Origin: Lysobacterales bacterium
Lineage (GTDB): Bacteria; Pseudomonadota; Gammaproteobacteria; Xanthomonadales; Ahniellaceae
DNA: 64,000 nt
Assembly (NCBI GenBank): GCA_016703225.1
Contig: JADJCM010000001.1
Coordinates: forward strand, 930,001-994,000
Direction of reading: 5' to 3'
Positions 17,202 through 25,761 of this stretch are shown here, in pieces. Below the pieces are notes generated by a model. The model saw only the letters and a list, made by a program, of their open reading frames with translations, was not told the origin of the DNA and ran no database searches. The position numbers were made by a program, and so were the translations under genes. The first letter of the stretch is position 1. Each line of letters starts with the position of its first letter.

Positions 17202-19465
17202 GTCGAGAAGCGGGCGGTCTGCAGGGCATCGATGAAATCGACGTGCCACCAGATCTGGTCCGGCGTCTGCGCGGCGGCGAGCGCGACCCAACTCGCTGCG
17301 GTGGTGTCGTAGTAGTAGGGCCCGAGCTCGGTGGCGGCGAACAGGTGCGCGCCATCCGCCGACATCGCCAGGTGATAGACCAGCGTGCTCGGCAGGCCGG
17401 TGTTGAACGGGCTGAAGCTGTCGCCATTTGTGGTCGAGCGATTGACACCCGGCCCGGAGTAGCCGGCACCGGCGACATAGATCGTGCCCGGTGTGGTCGC
17501 GTGCACCAGGATGCAGTTACCGTAGAAGAACTGCCCGTCGGGCAGACCGCTCGATCGCAGGCTGAAACCGGCACCGGTGTCGCGGTAGAAGCCGCCGGCA
17601 TCCGCGATCGCATAGCGGGTGAGGCCATCGCGCGAGTACTGCACGTCGGTGACCTTCGATCCGAAATCGAAGCTGCCCTCGCTGTGGCTGATGCTGCTGC
17701 CGTTGTAGGTGAGCGTCAGCACACGATTGCGGTTGGCACCGATGCCCCCGCCAGCGAGCAGGGCCTGGTTCGGATTCAGCGGGTTGGCTTCGAGCGGGGC
17801 CAGGAACAGCCAGTCCTGGAAGTTGGCGGTGGTGTAATCCCACGACTTCAGCGCCGGCCAATCGCCGGTGCCAGGCGCAGTGTCGAGCTGCACGAAGCCG
17901 GGGTAGACCATCCACAGGTTGCCACCGTTGTTCGACGAGCTCAGGTGCGCGTAGTCGCCGCTGATCGTCTGCACGAAGCTGTTGAGGCCGGGCACCGGCG
18001 TCTTGGCCTTCTGGTAGCCCTGGTCCTGGGCGCCGACGAGAATCGGGTAGGGCGCGCTGCGCGGCGTGTAGCTGCCGTAGTACTGGGCGTTGCGCAGGCC
18101 GCTGAGCGAGAGGTTCTGCACGGTCACGAGCCCGTCGGTGGATTCGTAGGTGCCGCCGTCGGTGGACACGAACACGCGCTCGACGCTGCTGCCGTCGACA
18201 AACACGTCGATGTTCGGGATGTCGGCGTGCAGCTTGGTCGCCTCGCTGCCGTAGTAGGACTGCCAGGTATTGACCAGTTGCCAGCTCGCCGCGCCGTCGT
18301 GGCTGCGATAGGCGTTGACGCCGCCGACGTAGAGCCGCAACGGATCGCGGGTCGAGGTCTCGGCCGAGTTCAGCCCGAACAACGCGGCCGGTGCGTCGGT
18401 GCGGCGAGTCCAGCTGGCGCCGCCATCGAGGCTGCGATAGACCTCGGTGACGCTGCCGCCATAGCGCGCGATGAACGCAAACAGGAAGGTGCTGGCGCCA
18501 TCGACGCCGCCGCTGAGTGCGACGCGGTCGTAGGTGGCGAGTGCTGCCGCACCGGTGACGCTGGCGACATTGACCAGCGCGTGCGTGCCCGTGGTGATGG
18601 TCTTCAACATCAGCCCATCGAGCAGGTACATCACGCTGCTGTTGTAGCGCGGCGAGAACAACGCGACCTGGTCGCGCGTGCCGAGGAAGCCGCGATCGGA
18701 GAAAGCGGCGCCGCGGTTGACCGAGGCCCACAGGCGAGGCCGATACGCGGAGGTGCCGAAGTCGTATTCGACGCGCAGCGCGTACAGCTCGCTGTTGGCC
18801 GGATCGCGCGATGCGAAGCCCGATGCGTACCAGACATTGCTCGTCGCCAATCCGGTCGCAGGCGACCAGAGCACGCCACCATCGTCGCTGTAGTAGACGC
18901 CCTTTGGCGCGTCGGACAGTACCAGCAGGCGCTCGCCACCAGTGAGCCGCGCCAGATAGCCGAAGCTTCCGTTCGGCGTGAAGCTGGCGGCATCCCCCGG
19001 GCTAATCCAGTCGAGCGCAGTGCGATCCGCGCGCCACAGATTGCCGCCGTGGCTGAGCACGTTGAGTCGATTGGCCGCGACATCGAACTCGGTGCCGAGC
19101 GTGCGCCCGGCGACATTGCCGGCACCACGCTCGTACCACTGCCCGGAAACCGCTGCCGCATCCACCTGCAGGTAGGCATCCGGCGCGGCGCGCGCAGCTT
19201 GCAGTTCGGCGATGCGCTGCATGCGCGAGGCCATGGTCGCAGCACGGAAGGATGCATCCATCCCGCGCCAATCGCTGCCCGGCGCATGCCGGTGCAGGGT
19301 TTCGATCCATTCCGCGCGACGGCGCTGGTAGTCGCCCTCCTCGCCCGGCACGTCCATCGCCGGCGTCGGCAAGCGACGTCCTGCGCCCGTGTCCTGCGAA
19401 CCGGTCTGCCAGACCAGGGCCGCGGCGGTCGCGGCCACGAACAACGGAAACAGAAGGCGCTTCAT
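17132..19465 (-). CDS. Secreted beta-propeller (BNR/sortilin-like) protein with GFE tail
   Basis: 777 aa with an N-terminal signal or anchor (MKRLLFPLFVAATAAALVW). Residues 120-740 contain repeated SxDGGxxW motifs (YYSDDGGVLWSPATG, YRSLDGGASWTRRTD, YRSHDGAASWQLVN), the Asp-box signature of sialidase/sortilin-type propellers. It ends VLFANGFES, like the proteins at 11783 and 19572. No catalytic sialidase residues were identified, so enzymatic activity is not claimed. Its 3' end overlaps the rightward kinase gene by 70 bp. Confidence 0.78.
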   Translation of the reverse strand: MKRLLFPLFVAATAAALVWQTGSQDTGAGRRLPTPAMDVPGEEGDYQRRRAEWIETLHRHAPGSDWRGMDASFRAATMASRMQRIAELQAARAAPDAYLQVDAAAVSGQWYERGAGNVAGRTLGTEFDVAANRLNVLSHGGNLWRADRTALDWISPGDAASFTPNGSFGYLARLTGGERLLVLSDAPKGVYYSDDGGVLWSPATGLATSNVWYASGFASRDPANSELYALRVEYDFGTSAYRPRLWASVNRGAAFSDRGFLGTRDQVALFSPRYNSSVMYLLDGLMLKTITTGTHALVNVASVTGAAALATYDRVALSGGVDGASTFLFAFIARYGGSVTEVYRSLDGGASWTRRTDAPAALFGLNSAETSTRDPLRLYVGGVNAYRSHDGAASWQLVNTWQSYYGSEATKLHADIPNIDVFVDGSSVERVFVSTDGGTYESTDGLVTVQNLSLSGLRNAQYYGSYTPRSAPYPILVGAQDQGYQKAKTPVPGLNSFVQTISGDYAHLSSSNNGGNLWMVYPGFVQLDTAPGTGDWPALKSWDYTTANFQDWLFLAPLEANPLNPNQALLAGGGIGANRNRVLTLTYNGSSISHSEGSFDFGSKVTDVQYSRDGLTRYAIADAGGFYRDTGAGFSLRSSGLPDGQFFYGNCILVHATTPGTIYVAGAGYSGPGVNRSTTNGDSFSPFNTGLPSTLVYHLAMSADGAHLFAATELGPYYYDTTAASWVALAAAQTPDQIWWHVDFIDALQTARFSTYGRGVWDFVIGPSVLFANGFES

Positions 19466-19518
19466 GGCCGGCTCCGGTCGTCGAGGAGCGTGCAGTGTGC
19501 CACCAATCCGAGGCGCCC

Positions 19519-19546
19519 AAAAAAACGGGGCGCCGAAGCGCCCCGT
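19519..19546 (-). terminator. Rho-independent terminator
   Basis: On the minus strand ACGGGGCGC pairs with GCGCCCCGT around a TTCG tetraloop and is followed by seven T residues. It ends the transcript of the large secreted protein at 19572-22793. Confidence 0.88.
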
Positions 19547-19571
19547 CGCGTGTTACTGCATGGCCGAACGC

Positions 19572-22500
19572 TCAGTTCTCGAAGCCGTCTCCGAAGACGT
19601 AGGCGGCATCGATGATGGTCGTCGTCTGCGAGGCGGTGTTGTTGGCGGCCGCGCCATCACCCGGCGAACCGGCGGTGACGGTTGCGGTGTTGGTCAGCGA
19701 ACCGATCGCGCCGCCGTCCAGCGTGGCGTTGATGGTGATGGTCAGCGAGTTGCCAGCGCCAGCCGTCAGTGCCAGGCCGGTGAACGAGACGTTCTGGCCA
19801 GCGCTGGCGTTGGTGCCACAGTCGCCGGTACCGGTCACCGCGCAACCTGCAGTGATGCCGGTCAGCGTCGCCGGCAGCGCATCCGCCAGGCTGAAGCCGG
19901 TGGCATCCGAAGGCCCGGCATTGCTGATCGTCAGCGTGTACACTACCGGCGTACCCGCGACCGGATTGACCGGCCCGACCATGGACACGCCGATATCGGC
20001 GCTGGCCGGCGCCGAGAGCGAGGCCATCAGGCACCAGCGGGTGAGGTTGCCAACATCGGCGCCGGCGCTGTCCACCACACGCAAGGTCCAGTCACCCGCG
20101 AAGTCCTGACCATCGAACGCGGCCAACGACTGGTTCGGGGTGCGCACGCCCGATACCGCCGGCGGCGTCGCACTGCAGGCCGAAGCCATGGTGCCATCCG
20201 GACCCTCGTCATCGGCGGTGGCAGCGATGTTGTCGCCGCTGCAGGAAGCGGCGTGATCGAGCAACAGGCGCGTCGTAGCACCGTGCACCAGCGAGATCTG
20301 CAGGTCGGAAACCCAGGTGTGGGTGGCCTCGATGCGCACGTCGAGATCGGTCAGCGTGCCGGCGATGCCCGAGAGCGTGTTGCTGATGCCGGTCGGGTTG
20401 TTGTCCGGGATCGCCTGTGAACCCACGAAGCAGATCTCGTTCGCGGTGGTGAACGAACGCGCCGGCGAGTAGCTGCCGTCGCCGCAGGCGTTGCTGGCAC
20501 GCACGCGCCAGTAGTACTGCGTGCTCGGGGCCAGTCCGGCGGCCTGCTGGCTCGTGCCCGTCGGCGTCGCCGAGAACACGATGTTGGTGAACGCGGCATC
20601 GGTCGCCACCTGAACCAGATAGCCGCTGGCGCCGACGATGGCGTCCCAGGTCAGCGTCGGGGAAGTCGGCACGCCGGCCGCGGCGTCGGCCGGAGTCACC
20701 AGCGTCGCTGCCGCAGGCGCACCGCCAGCGACGGTGACGTTGATCGTGCTGTCACGCTGGATCGGCGTGCCGCCGGCGTCGGTGGCGTGGATGTTGATCG
20801 GATAGACGCCCGTACTGGCGCCGGCCGAGGTGGTTACATTCAGGATCGAATGGCTGCCGCCACCGGCCGGGTTGACCACCGGGTTGACGGTGAAGGTCGC
20901 GCTCGGGAACACCGTGGCGTTGAGGCCCGGCGTGCTCAGCGTGACCGTGCCGGTGTAGCCGCTGAATGCGCTCAGGGTGACGTCGATCGGCGGCAGCGGC
21001 GTGCCGGCGCAGACCCCAGCGGCGCCCGGCGTGGTGCTCATCATGTAGGTCGGGCCGGCGCCGACGTTGGTGACGCGGCCGAGGAACGAACGCTGCGGGC
21101 CGCGGTTGTCGGTCCAGGTCATGCCGACGGTGGTGTTGCCGGCCGCGGTCGAGATGCCGTTGTAGTCGCCCCACTCCTGGCCGTCGGCAATGTTCGGCGA
21201 GGTCACCGCCGAGACACGGGTCTCCTGGACCCAGGTGGCGCCGCCATCCATCGAGATGTAGTAGTAGAAGTCGGTCTTGTCGCGCAGGCCGGCACCGGAA
21301 TTGCGGGTGTCGTAGAAGGCGATGTGCAGGTTGCCGACCGAATCGACATCAAGCCAGGGGTGGAAGCGGTCCACCGTGGTCTGGTCCGCGGTCGGGTGCG
21401 GCGTGGTCGCGCTCTGCCATGTCGCGCCCTGGTCGTCGGAATAGCGCACCACGATCCAGCCGTGGTTCTGCGCGGTGTTGGTGCCGCCGCCGCCAGGGCT
21501 GCCGGCGGCCTGGTTCTCGTCGGTAAACGCCGCATAGATGCGACCATTGCGCGGACCGCCGCTGACGTCGGCGTCGGCGGAGACGTAGATGAAGGCTTCA
21601 CGCGTCTCCATCGCCGGGATCGGGAAGTCGAAGTCACCCCACAGGTCATAGACGCTTGCGCTCTGCGCGGCGCTGCCTGCATCCAGATCGACGAAGGTGG
21701 CGCCACCATCATCCGAACGCAGCACGCGGACCTCAGTCGAGCCATTGGTGACGGTCGGCCAGAAGTAGTAGATGCGCCCCATGTGGTCGGTGGTCAGGTC
21801 GGAGCCGATGCCGCGCTCTTCGGCACTGAAGGAGATCGTCGGGTGGAAGGTCATGCCGGCGCCACCGTTGACCGGGGCAGTGTTCATGCGCGCGAACTGC
21901 ATCACGTTGCCCTGGTGCCAGGTCACATAGGCACGGCCGAAGTAGGGCGAACCCGGGTGCTTGTCGACGTGGATGTATTCCTTGTCCGAACTGGCGGTCG
22001 ACACGGAGACCGGGCCGAGCCAGTTGGCGCCGTTGTTGAACGACCAGTAGATCTGCGTGCACCAGCTGCCGCCGCAGGAGCCGCCCTGGGTACCGAGCGT
22101 GGCACCGTAGACGATGCTGCCATCGGGCGACCAGTCCATCGCCGGATCGCAGCAAGAGCTCGGGAAGGCCCCGGCGTTGATGAAGGTCAGGCCGCCGTCG
22201 GTCGAGGCGACCATGCGTTGGCCACCGGTGCCGTTGGAGCCAAGCACCAGCACGTTCGGGTTGGCCGGGTTGTATTCGACCGCGGTCTCATTGTCGCTGG
22301 TGGTGCCATCAAACGGCCCCTCGCCCAGGATCGGCACTGCCTTCGGCAACGGATCGGTAGCCCAGATCTGCTGGGGCGGCGGATTCTTCGGATCGGGATG
22401 CGAATAGATACCGAGGCCCTTCCGGTGCAGCACGCCGTTCTGCAACAAGCCACCGAAACGGTAGTAGAACTCCTTGTTGAACTCGCGCGGATAGATGTCG

Positions 22501-22793
22501 TCGAGCGGGAAGCCCTGCGCCGCCATCTCCTTGCGCTTCTGCACCTTGAAGAAGGCCGGCACGCCGGGTACGCGCTGATCGTTGGCAGGGATCACGGCGA
22601 GGTCTTCGAGCCGCAACTGGTAATTGCGATCATCCCAGGCGCCGATGTTCTTCAGTGCGGCGTAGTCGACGCGCTGGTCGACACCGCGCGCCTGATCGAC
22701 GACAACGTCGTCCGGTTTCGATTCCTGCGCCGCCACCGGCAACAGGACAGAGCACAACAGCAGCAGCACGCTGCCCCAAAACTTGGACTTCAT
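19572..22793 (-). CDS. Large secreted multidomain protein (propeller, Fn3, P-domain, DUF11) with GFE tail
   Basis: 1073 aa from the ATG at 22793 (GGGGAAAA upstream) with signal peptide MKSKFWGSVLLLLCSVLLPVAA. Residues 100-520 form a BNR-type propeller (VASTDGGLTFINAG, VLRSDDGGATFVDLD). A fibronectin-III-like module follows (TPADAAAGVPTSPTLTWDA). A proprotein-convertase P-domain comes next (WVSDLQISLVHGATTRLLL to FAGDWTLRVVDSAGADVG), then a DUF11 repeat (VVYTLTISNAGPSDATGF). The end is AYVFGDGFEN. The open frame continues upstream to 23978, but that part is antisense to the MFS gene and was excluded. No protease domain accompanies the P-domain. Confidence 0.85.
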   Translation of the reverse strand: MKSKFWGSVLLLLCSVLLPVAAQESKPDDVVVDQARGVDQRVDYAALKNIGAWDDRNYQLRLEDLAVIPANDQRVPGVPAFFKVQKRKEMAAQGFPLDDIYPREFNKEFYYRFGGLLQNGVLHRKGLGIYSHPDPKNPPPQQIWATDPLPKAVPILGEGPFDGTTSDNETAVEYNPANPNVLVLGSNGTGGQRMVASTDGGLTFINAGAFPSSCCDPAMDWSPDGSIVYGATLGTQGGSCGGSWCTQIYWSFNNGANWLGPVSVSTASSDKEYIHVDKHPGSPYFGRAYVTWHQGNVMQFARMNTAPVNGGAGMTFHPTISFSAEERGIGSDLTTDHMGRIYYFWPTVTNGSTEVRVLRSDDGGATFVDLDAGSAAQSASVYDLWGDFDFPIPAMETREAFIYVSADADVSGGPRNGRIYAAFTDENQAAGSPGGGGTNTAQNHGWIVVRYSDDQGATWQSATTPHPTADQTTVDRFHPWLDVDSVGNLHIAFYDTRNSGAGLRDKTDFYYYISMDGGATWVQETRVSAVTSPNIADGQEWGDYNGISTAAGNTTVGMTWTDNRGPQRSFLGRVTNVGAGPTYMMSTTPGAAGVCAGTPLPPIDVTLSAFSGYTGTVTLSTPGLNATVFPSATFTVNPVVNPAGGGSHSILNVTTSAGASTGVYPINIHATDAGGTPIQRDSTINVTVAGGAPAAATLVTPADAAAGVPTSPTLTWDAIVGASGYLVQVATDAAFTNIVFSATPTGTSQQAAGLAPSTQYYWRVRASNACGDGSYSPARSFTTANEICFVGSQAIPDNNPTGISNTLSGIAGTLTDLDVRIEATHTWVSDLQISLVHGATTRLLLDHAASCSGDNIAATADDEGPDGTMASACSATPPAVSGVRTPNQSLAAFDGQDFAGDWTLRVVDSAGADVGNLTRWCLMASLSAPASADIGVSMVGPVNPVAGTPVVYTLTISNAGPSDATGFSLADALPATLTGITAGCAVTGTGDCGTNASAGQNVSFTGLALTAGAGNSLTITINATLDGGAIGSLTNTATVTAGSPGDGAAANNTASQTTTIIDAAYVFGDGFEN

Positions 22794-22840
22794 GGTTTTC
22801 CCCGTGCACGCCGACGGATGGCGAGTGTGGAGAATTGTAA

Positions 22841-24007
22841 TCAGTTTTTGGCCGCCGGCGCATGCCGCAGGGCAACACCGGCCAACGCCGCGATCAGACC
22901 GGCGACCAGGAACATGCTGCTGGCACCCTGCCACTGCCACAGCGCACCGGCGCCCAGGCTGGCGATCAGCAGCGCGACGCCGGAAGCCAGATGGAAGATC
23001 CCGAACGCGGTGCCGCGCAGTTCTTTCGGGGCGACGTCGGCGAGCATGGCCGCGAGCAGGCCCTGGGTGAAGCCGAGGTGCACGCCCCATAGCGTGATGC
23101 CCAGGGCAGCGCCGATGCGCCCGGGCAGCAGCGCGCACACCAGATCGGCCGCGACCAGCATGGCCACGCCGATCGCGAGCAGGGTGCGGCGCGACATCCG
23201 GTCCGCGCACCAGCCGACCGGAAAGGCGGTGAGCGTGTAGGCGAGGCTCATCAGCACCAGCGCCAGCGGTGCCAGCGCATCGCCAAAACCGGAATCGCGC
23301 ATGTGCAGCACCAGAAACCCCTCGCCGAAGCGCGCCAGATGTAGCAGCGCGGCGATGCCGATCACGCCCCAGACCCGACGATCGAGCGTGCGCCAGTGGC
23401 GCAGGCCGAGCGCAGGCTTGTTCTCCGCGATGTGGCGTTCCGGCTCGCGCACGTAGACCAGCAACACCAGCACCGCCAGCAGCCCCGGAATCGCGGCAAA
23501 CCACAGCGCGGTGCGCGCATCCAGCAGCCACAGCATCAGCGCCATCGCCGCCAGCGGTCCGAGCACCGCGCCGACGGTATCGAGCGACTGGCGCAGGCCG
23601 TAGGCCGCGCCACGTTGTTCGGGCCGCGTGACGTCGGCGATCAGCGCATCGCGCGGTGCGCCGCGAATGCCCTTGCCGAGGCGATCGAGCAAGCGCGCAC
23701 CGAGCACCAGCGACGCACTCGCAGCGAGCGGGAACACCAGCTTGGTCAGCGCCGACAATCCATACCCCGCGACCACCAGCGGCTTGCGCCGGCCGATGCG
23801 GTCGCTGAGCGCACCCGAGAACAGCTTGACGATCGCGGCCATCGCCTCGGCCGCGCCTTCGATCAGCCCGATCACCAGCATGCTGGCGCCGAGCGAGCCG
23901 GCCAGCAGCAGGGGCAGCAAGGCATGCACCAACTCGGAGGAAACATCGGTCAGCAGCGACACCACGCCGAGCGCCCAAACCGTGCCCGGCAGGCGCGCGC
24001 GCTTCAC
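22841..24007 (-). CDS. MFS transporter
   Basis: 388 aa with about 12 hydrophobic segments. The loop between segments 2 and 3 carries the MFS signature GALSDRIGRRKPLV. A second conserved stretch, ARLLDRLGKGIRGAPRDALI, matches an MFS subgroup of unassigned substrate in which GKGIRGAPRDAL is conserved. Its start codon overlaps the zapE stop by 4 bp, placing it last in a hydrolase-zapE-MFS run. Probably an inner-membrane exporter; substrate cannot be read from sequence. Confidence 0.88.
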   Translation of the reverse strand: MKRARLPGTVWALGVVSLLTDVSSELVHALLPLLLAGSLGASMLVIGLIEGAAEAMAAIVKLFSGALSDRIGRRKPLVVAGYGLSALTKLVFPLAASASLVLGARLLDRLGKGIRGAPRDALIADVTRPEQRGAAYGLRQSLDTVGAVLGPLAAMALMLWLLDARTALWFAAIPGLLAVLVLLVYVREPERHIAENKPALGLRHWRTLDRRVWGVIGIAALLHLARFGEGFLVLHMRDSGFGDALAPLALVLMSLAYTLTAFPVGWCADRMSRRTLLAIGVAMLVAADLVCALLPGRIGAALGITLWGVHLGFTQGLLAAMLADVAPKELRGTAFGIFHLASGVALLIASLGAGALWQWQGASSMFLVAGLIAALAGVALRHAPAAKN

Positions 24008-25095
24008 GGCCGGTGCTCGCGCGCGAGGAAGTCGCGGCTGCCCATTTCGATCAGGCGCGAGGCGGTGCGTTCGAACTCGTGGCGGTGACGCTCGCCGCGA
24101 TACAGCGCCAGCGGTTCGGCCGCTGCCGACAGCACCAGATTGACGTTGCGATCGTAGAACTCGTCGACCAGATGCACGAAGCGCTTGGCCGCGTCCTCAC
24201 AGCGCTGGCTGGCATCGAACCGCGGCACCGCCGACACGAACACGGTCTGGAAACTGCGCGCGATCTCGATGTAGTCCGCCACCGCGCGCGGCCCTTCACA
24301 CAGCGCCGCGAAGTCGAACCAGACCAGGCCATCGGCGAGACGGCGCACGCCGATGTCGCGGTCGTGGATGCGCAAGGCCGTGGCCGCGCGCAACTCGCCG
24401 GGAGCGAGCGCGTCGAACATCGCCAGCATGGCGGCGTCGGCGTCGGCATCCGGCGGTGTCCAGTAGACGCCGGCGCGGGTCAGCGCGCGCAGTCGATAGT
24501 CGATCGTGCTGGCCAACTCGCGCACGTCGCAGTGGCGCTCGAGCAGGGCAATCGCCGGCAGGAAGCGGTCGCGTTGCAGACCATGTTCGTACAGGCGCCG
24601 CGGCGGCAGGTTGGAGGTGGTGACCAGGGTCGCGCCGGCGGCGAACAGGTGCTGCAGGAACTCGCCGAGGATCATGGCGTCGCCGATGTCGGTGACGAAG
24701 AACTCGTCGAGGCAGAACAGCTGCGCCTCGCCGGCAAATTGCTGCGCCACCCGCTGCAGCGGGTCGGCGGCGCCGGCGTGCGCACGCAAGGCTTCGTGGA
24801 TGCGGCCCATGAAGCGATGGAAATGCAGGCGCAGTTTGCGTTTCACCGGCAGGCTATCGTGCAGCAGGTCGATCAGGAAGGTCTTGCCGCGGCCGACGCC
24901 ACCGTGCAAATACAGGCCCCGCACCGGCGGCTGGGTGCGAAACCGCGCCAGGAAACGCTCCCCGAACGCGGGCTCGGCGCGCGCCAGCAGTTGCGCATGG
25001 ATGCGGTCGAGCACCGGCAACAACGCGCGTTGTGCCGCGTCTTCCTGGCGCTGGCCGCGATCGATCTCGCGTTGGTAGGCGGCGCTTGGATTCAT
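24004..25095 (-). CDS. zapE: Cell division protein ZapE (AFG1-like ATPase)
   Basis: 363 aa, usual family length. Walker A is GLYLHGGVGRGKTFLIDLLH; the adjoining LRLHFHRFMGRIHEAL block is diagnostic for AFG1/ZapE, and Walker B is FCLDEFFVTDIGDAMIL. In E. coli ZapE is an ATPase that associates with FtsZ rings late in division. It overlaps the hydrolase gene upstream and the MFS gene downstream by 4 bp each, so the three are probably translationally coupled. Confidence 0.95.
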   Translation of the reverse strand: MNPSAAYQREIDRGQRQEDAAQRALLPVLDRIHAQLLARAEPAFGERFLARFRTQPPVRGLYLHGGVGRGKTFLIDLLHDSLPVKRKLRLHFHRFMGRIHEALRAHAGAADPLQRVAQQFAGEAQLFCLDEFFVTDIGDAMILGEFLQHLFAAGATLVTTSNLPPRRLYEHGLQRDRFLPAIALLERHCDVRELASTIDYRLRALTRAGVYWTPPDADADAAMLAMFDALAPGELRAATALRIHDRDIGVRRLADGLVWFDFAALCEGPRAVADYIEIARSFQTVFVSAVPRFDASQRCEDAAKRFVHLVDEFYDRNVNLVLSAAAEPLALYRGERHRHEFERTASRLIEMGSRDFLAREHRP

Positions 25096-25754
25096 GCCAG
25101 TGGTGGCAGCAGCGCGACCACGCCGGCCTGGATCGCCGCGCGCAGTTCCGGCAGGCGACCGTGGAAAAAATGCGACGCGTCGGCGAAGCGCACCAGCGTC
25201 GGCGCCGGCTGCTGACGCTGCACCCAGGCGTAGACCTGCTGCGCGTCGACCACTTCATCGGCATCGGGCTGCAGCACCAGCCACGGGCAAGGCGGATGCT
25301 GGAAGGCGTGGAGGTCGAAGCGACCGACCGGCGGTGCGATCGAGATCAGCTGTTGCGGCGCGATCGCCGCGGCGCGCGTCATCGACACGTAGGCACCGAA
25401 CGAGAATCCGGCCAGCACCAGCTTGGCCGTCGGGCGCGTGACGCGCACCCAGTCGCACAACGCCAGCAGATCGGCGCCCTCGCCGAGGCCGTCGTCGAAC
25501 TCGCCGGCGGAGCGGCCGACGCCGCGGAAGTTGAAGCGCAAGGTCGCGCAACCGAGTTCGCGCAGCGCGCGCTCGCAAGTGGTGACGACCTTGTTGCCCA
25601 TGCTGCCGCCGTGTAGCGAATGCGGATGACAGACCACGGCCACGGCATCGCGCGCCAACGCCGGCGCCGGCCACTCGATGTGCGCCTCGATTGCGCCGGC
25701 CCCGCCCTGCAGCAGCAGCGGACCGGAAGCCTGCGGGAACGCGGCGCGATTCAT
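25092..25754 (-). CDS. Alpha/beta hydrolase
   Basis: 220 aa. The fold shows in VCHPHSLHGGSMGNKVV (oxyanion region), LRFNFRGVGRSAGEFDDG, and the nucleophile elbow GFSFGAYVS with Ser. The catalytic Asp is probably in LVLQPDADEVVD and the His in FADASHFFHGRL. This matches short dienelactone-hydrolase-like bacterial esterases that are often next to zapE. Substrate unknown. The start lies 7 bp after the stop of the nuclease gene, and the stop overlaps zapE. Confidence 0.88.
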   Translation of the reverse strand: MNRAAFPQASGPLLLQGGAGAIEAHIEWPAPALARDAVAVVCHPHSLHGGSMGNKVVTTCERALRELGCATLRFNFRGVGRSAGEFDDGLGEGADLLALCDWVRVTRPTAKLVLAGFSFGAYVSMTRAAAIAPQQLISIAPPVGRFDLHAFQHPPCPWLVLQPDADEVVDAQQVYAWVQRQQPAPTLVRFADASHFFHGRLPELRAAIQAGVVALLPPLA

Positions 25755-25761
25755 CAGGCCA

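Noticed and set aside
22794..23978. N-terminal extension of the large secreted protein's open frame to 23978
   Set aside because: It is antisense to the MFS gene, Arg/Ala-rich and lacks domains; the signal peptide and ribosome site at 22793 mark the true start.
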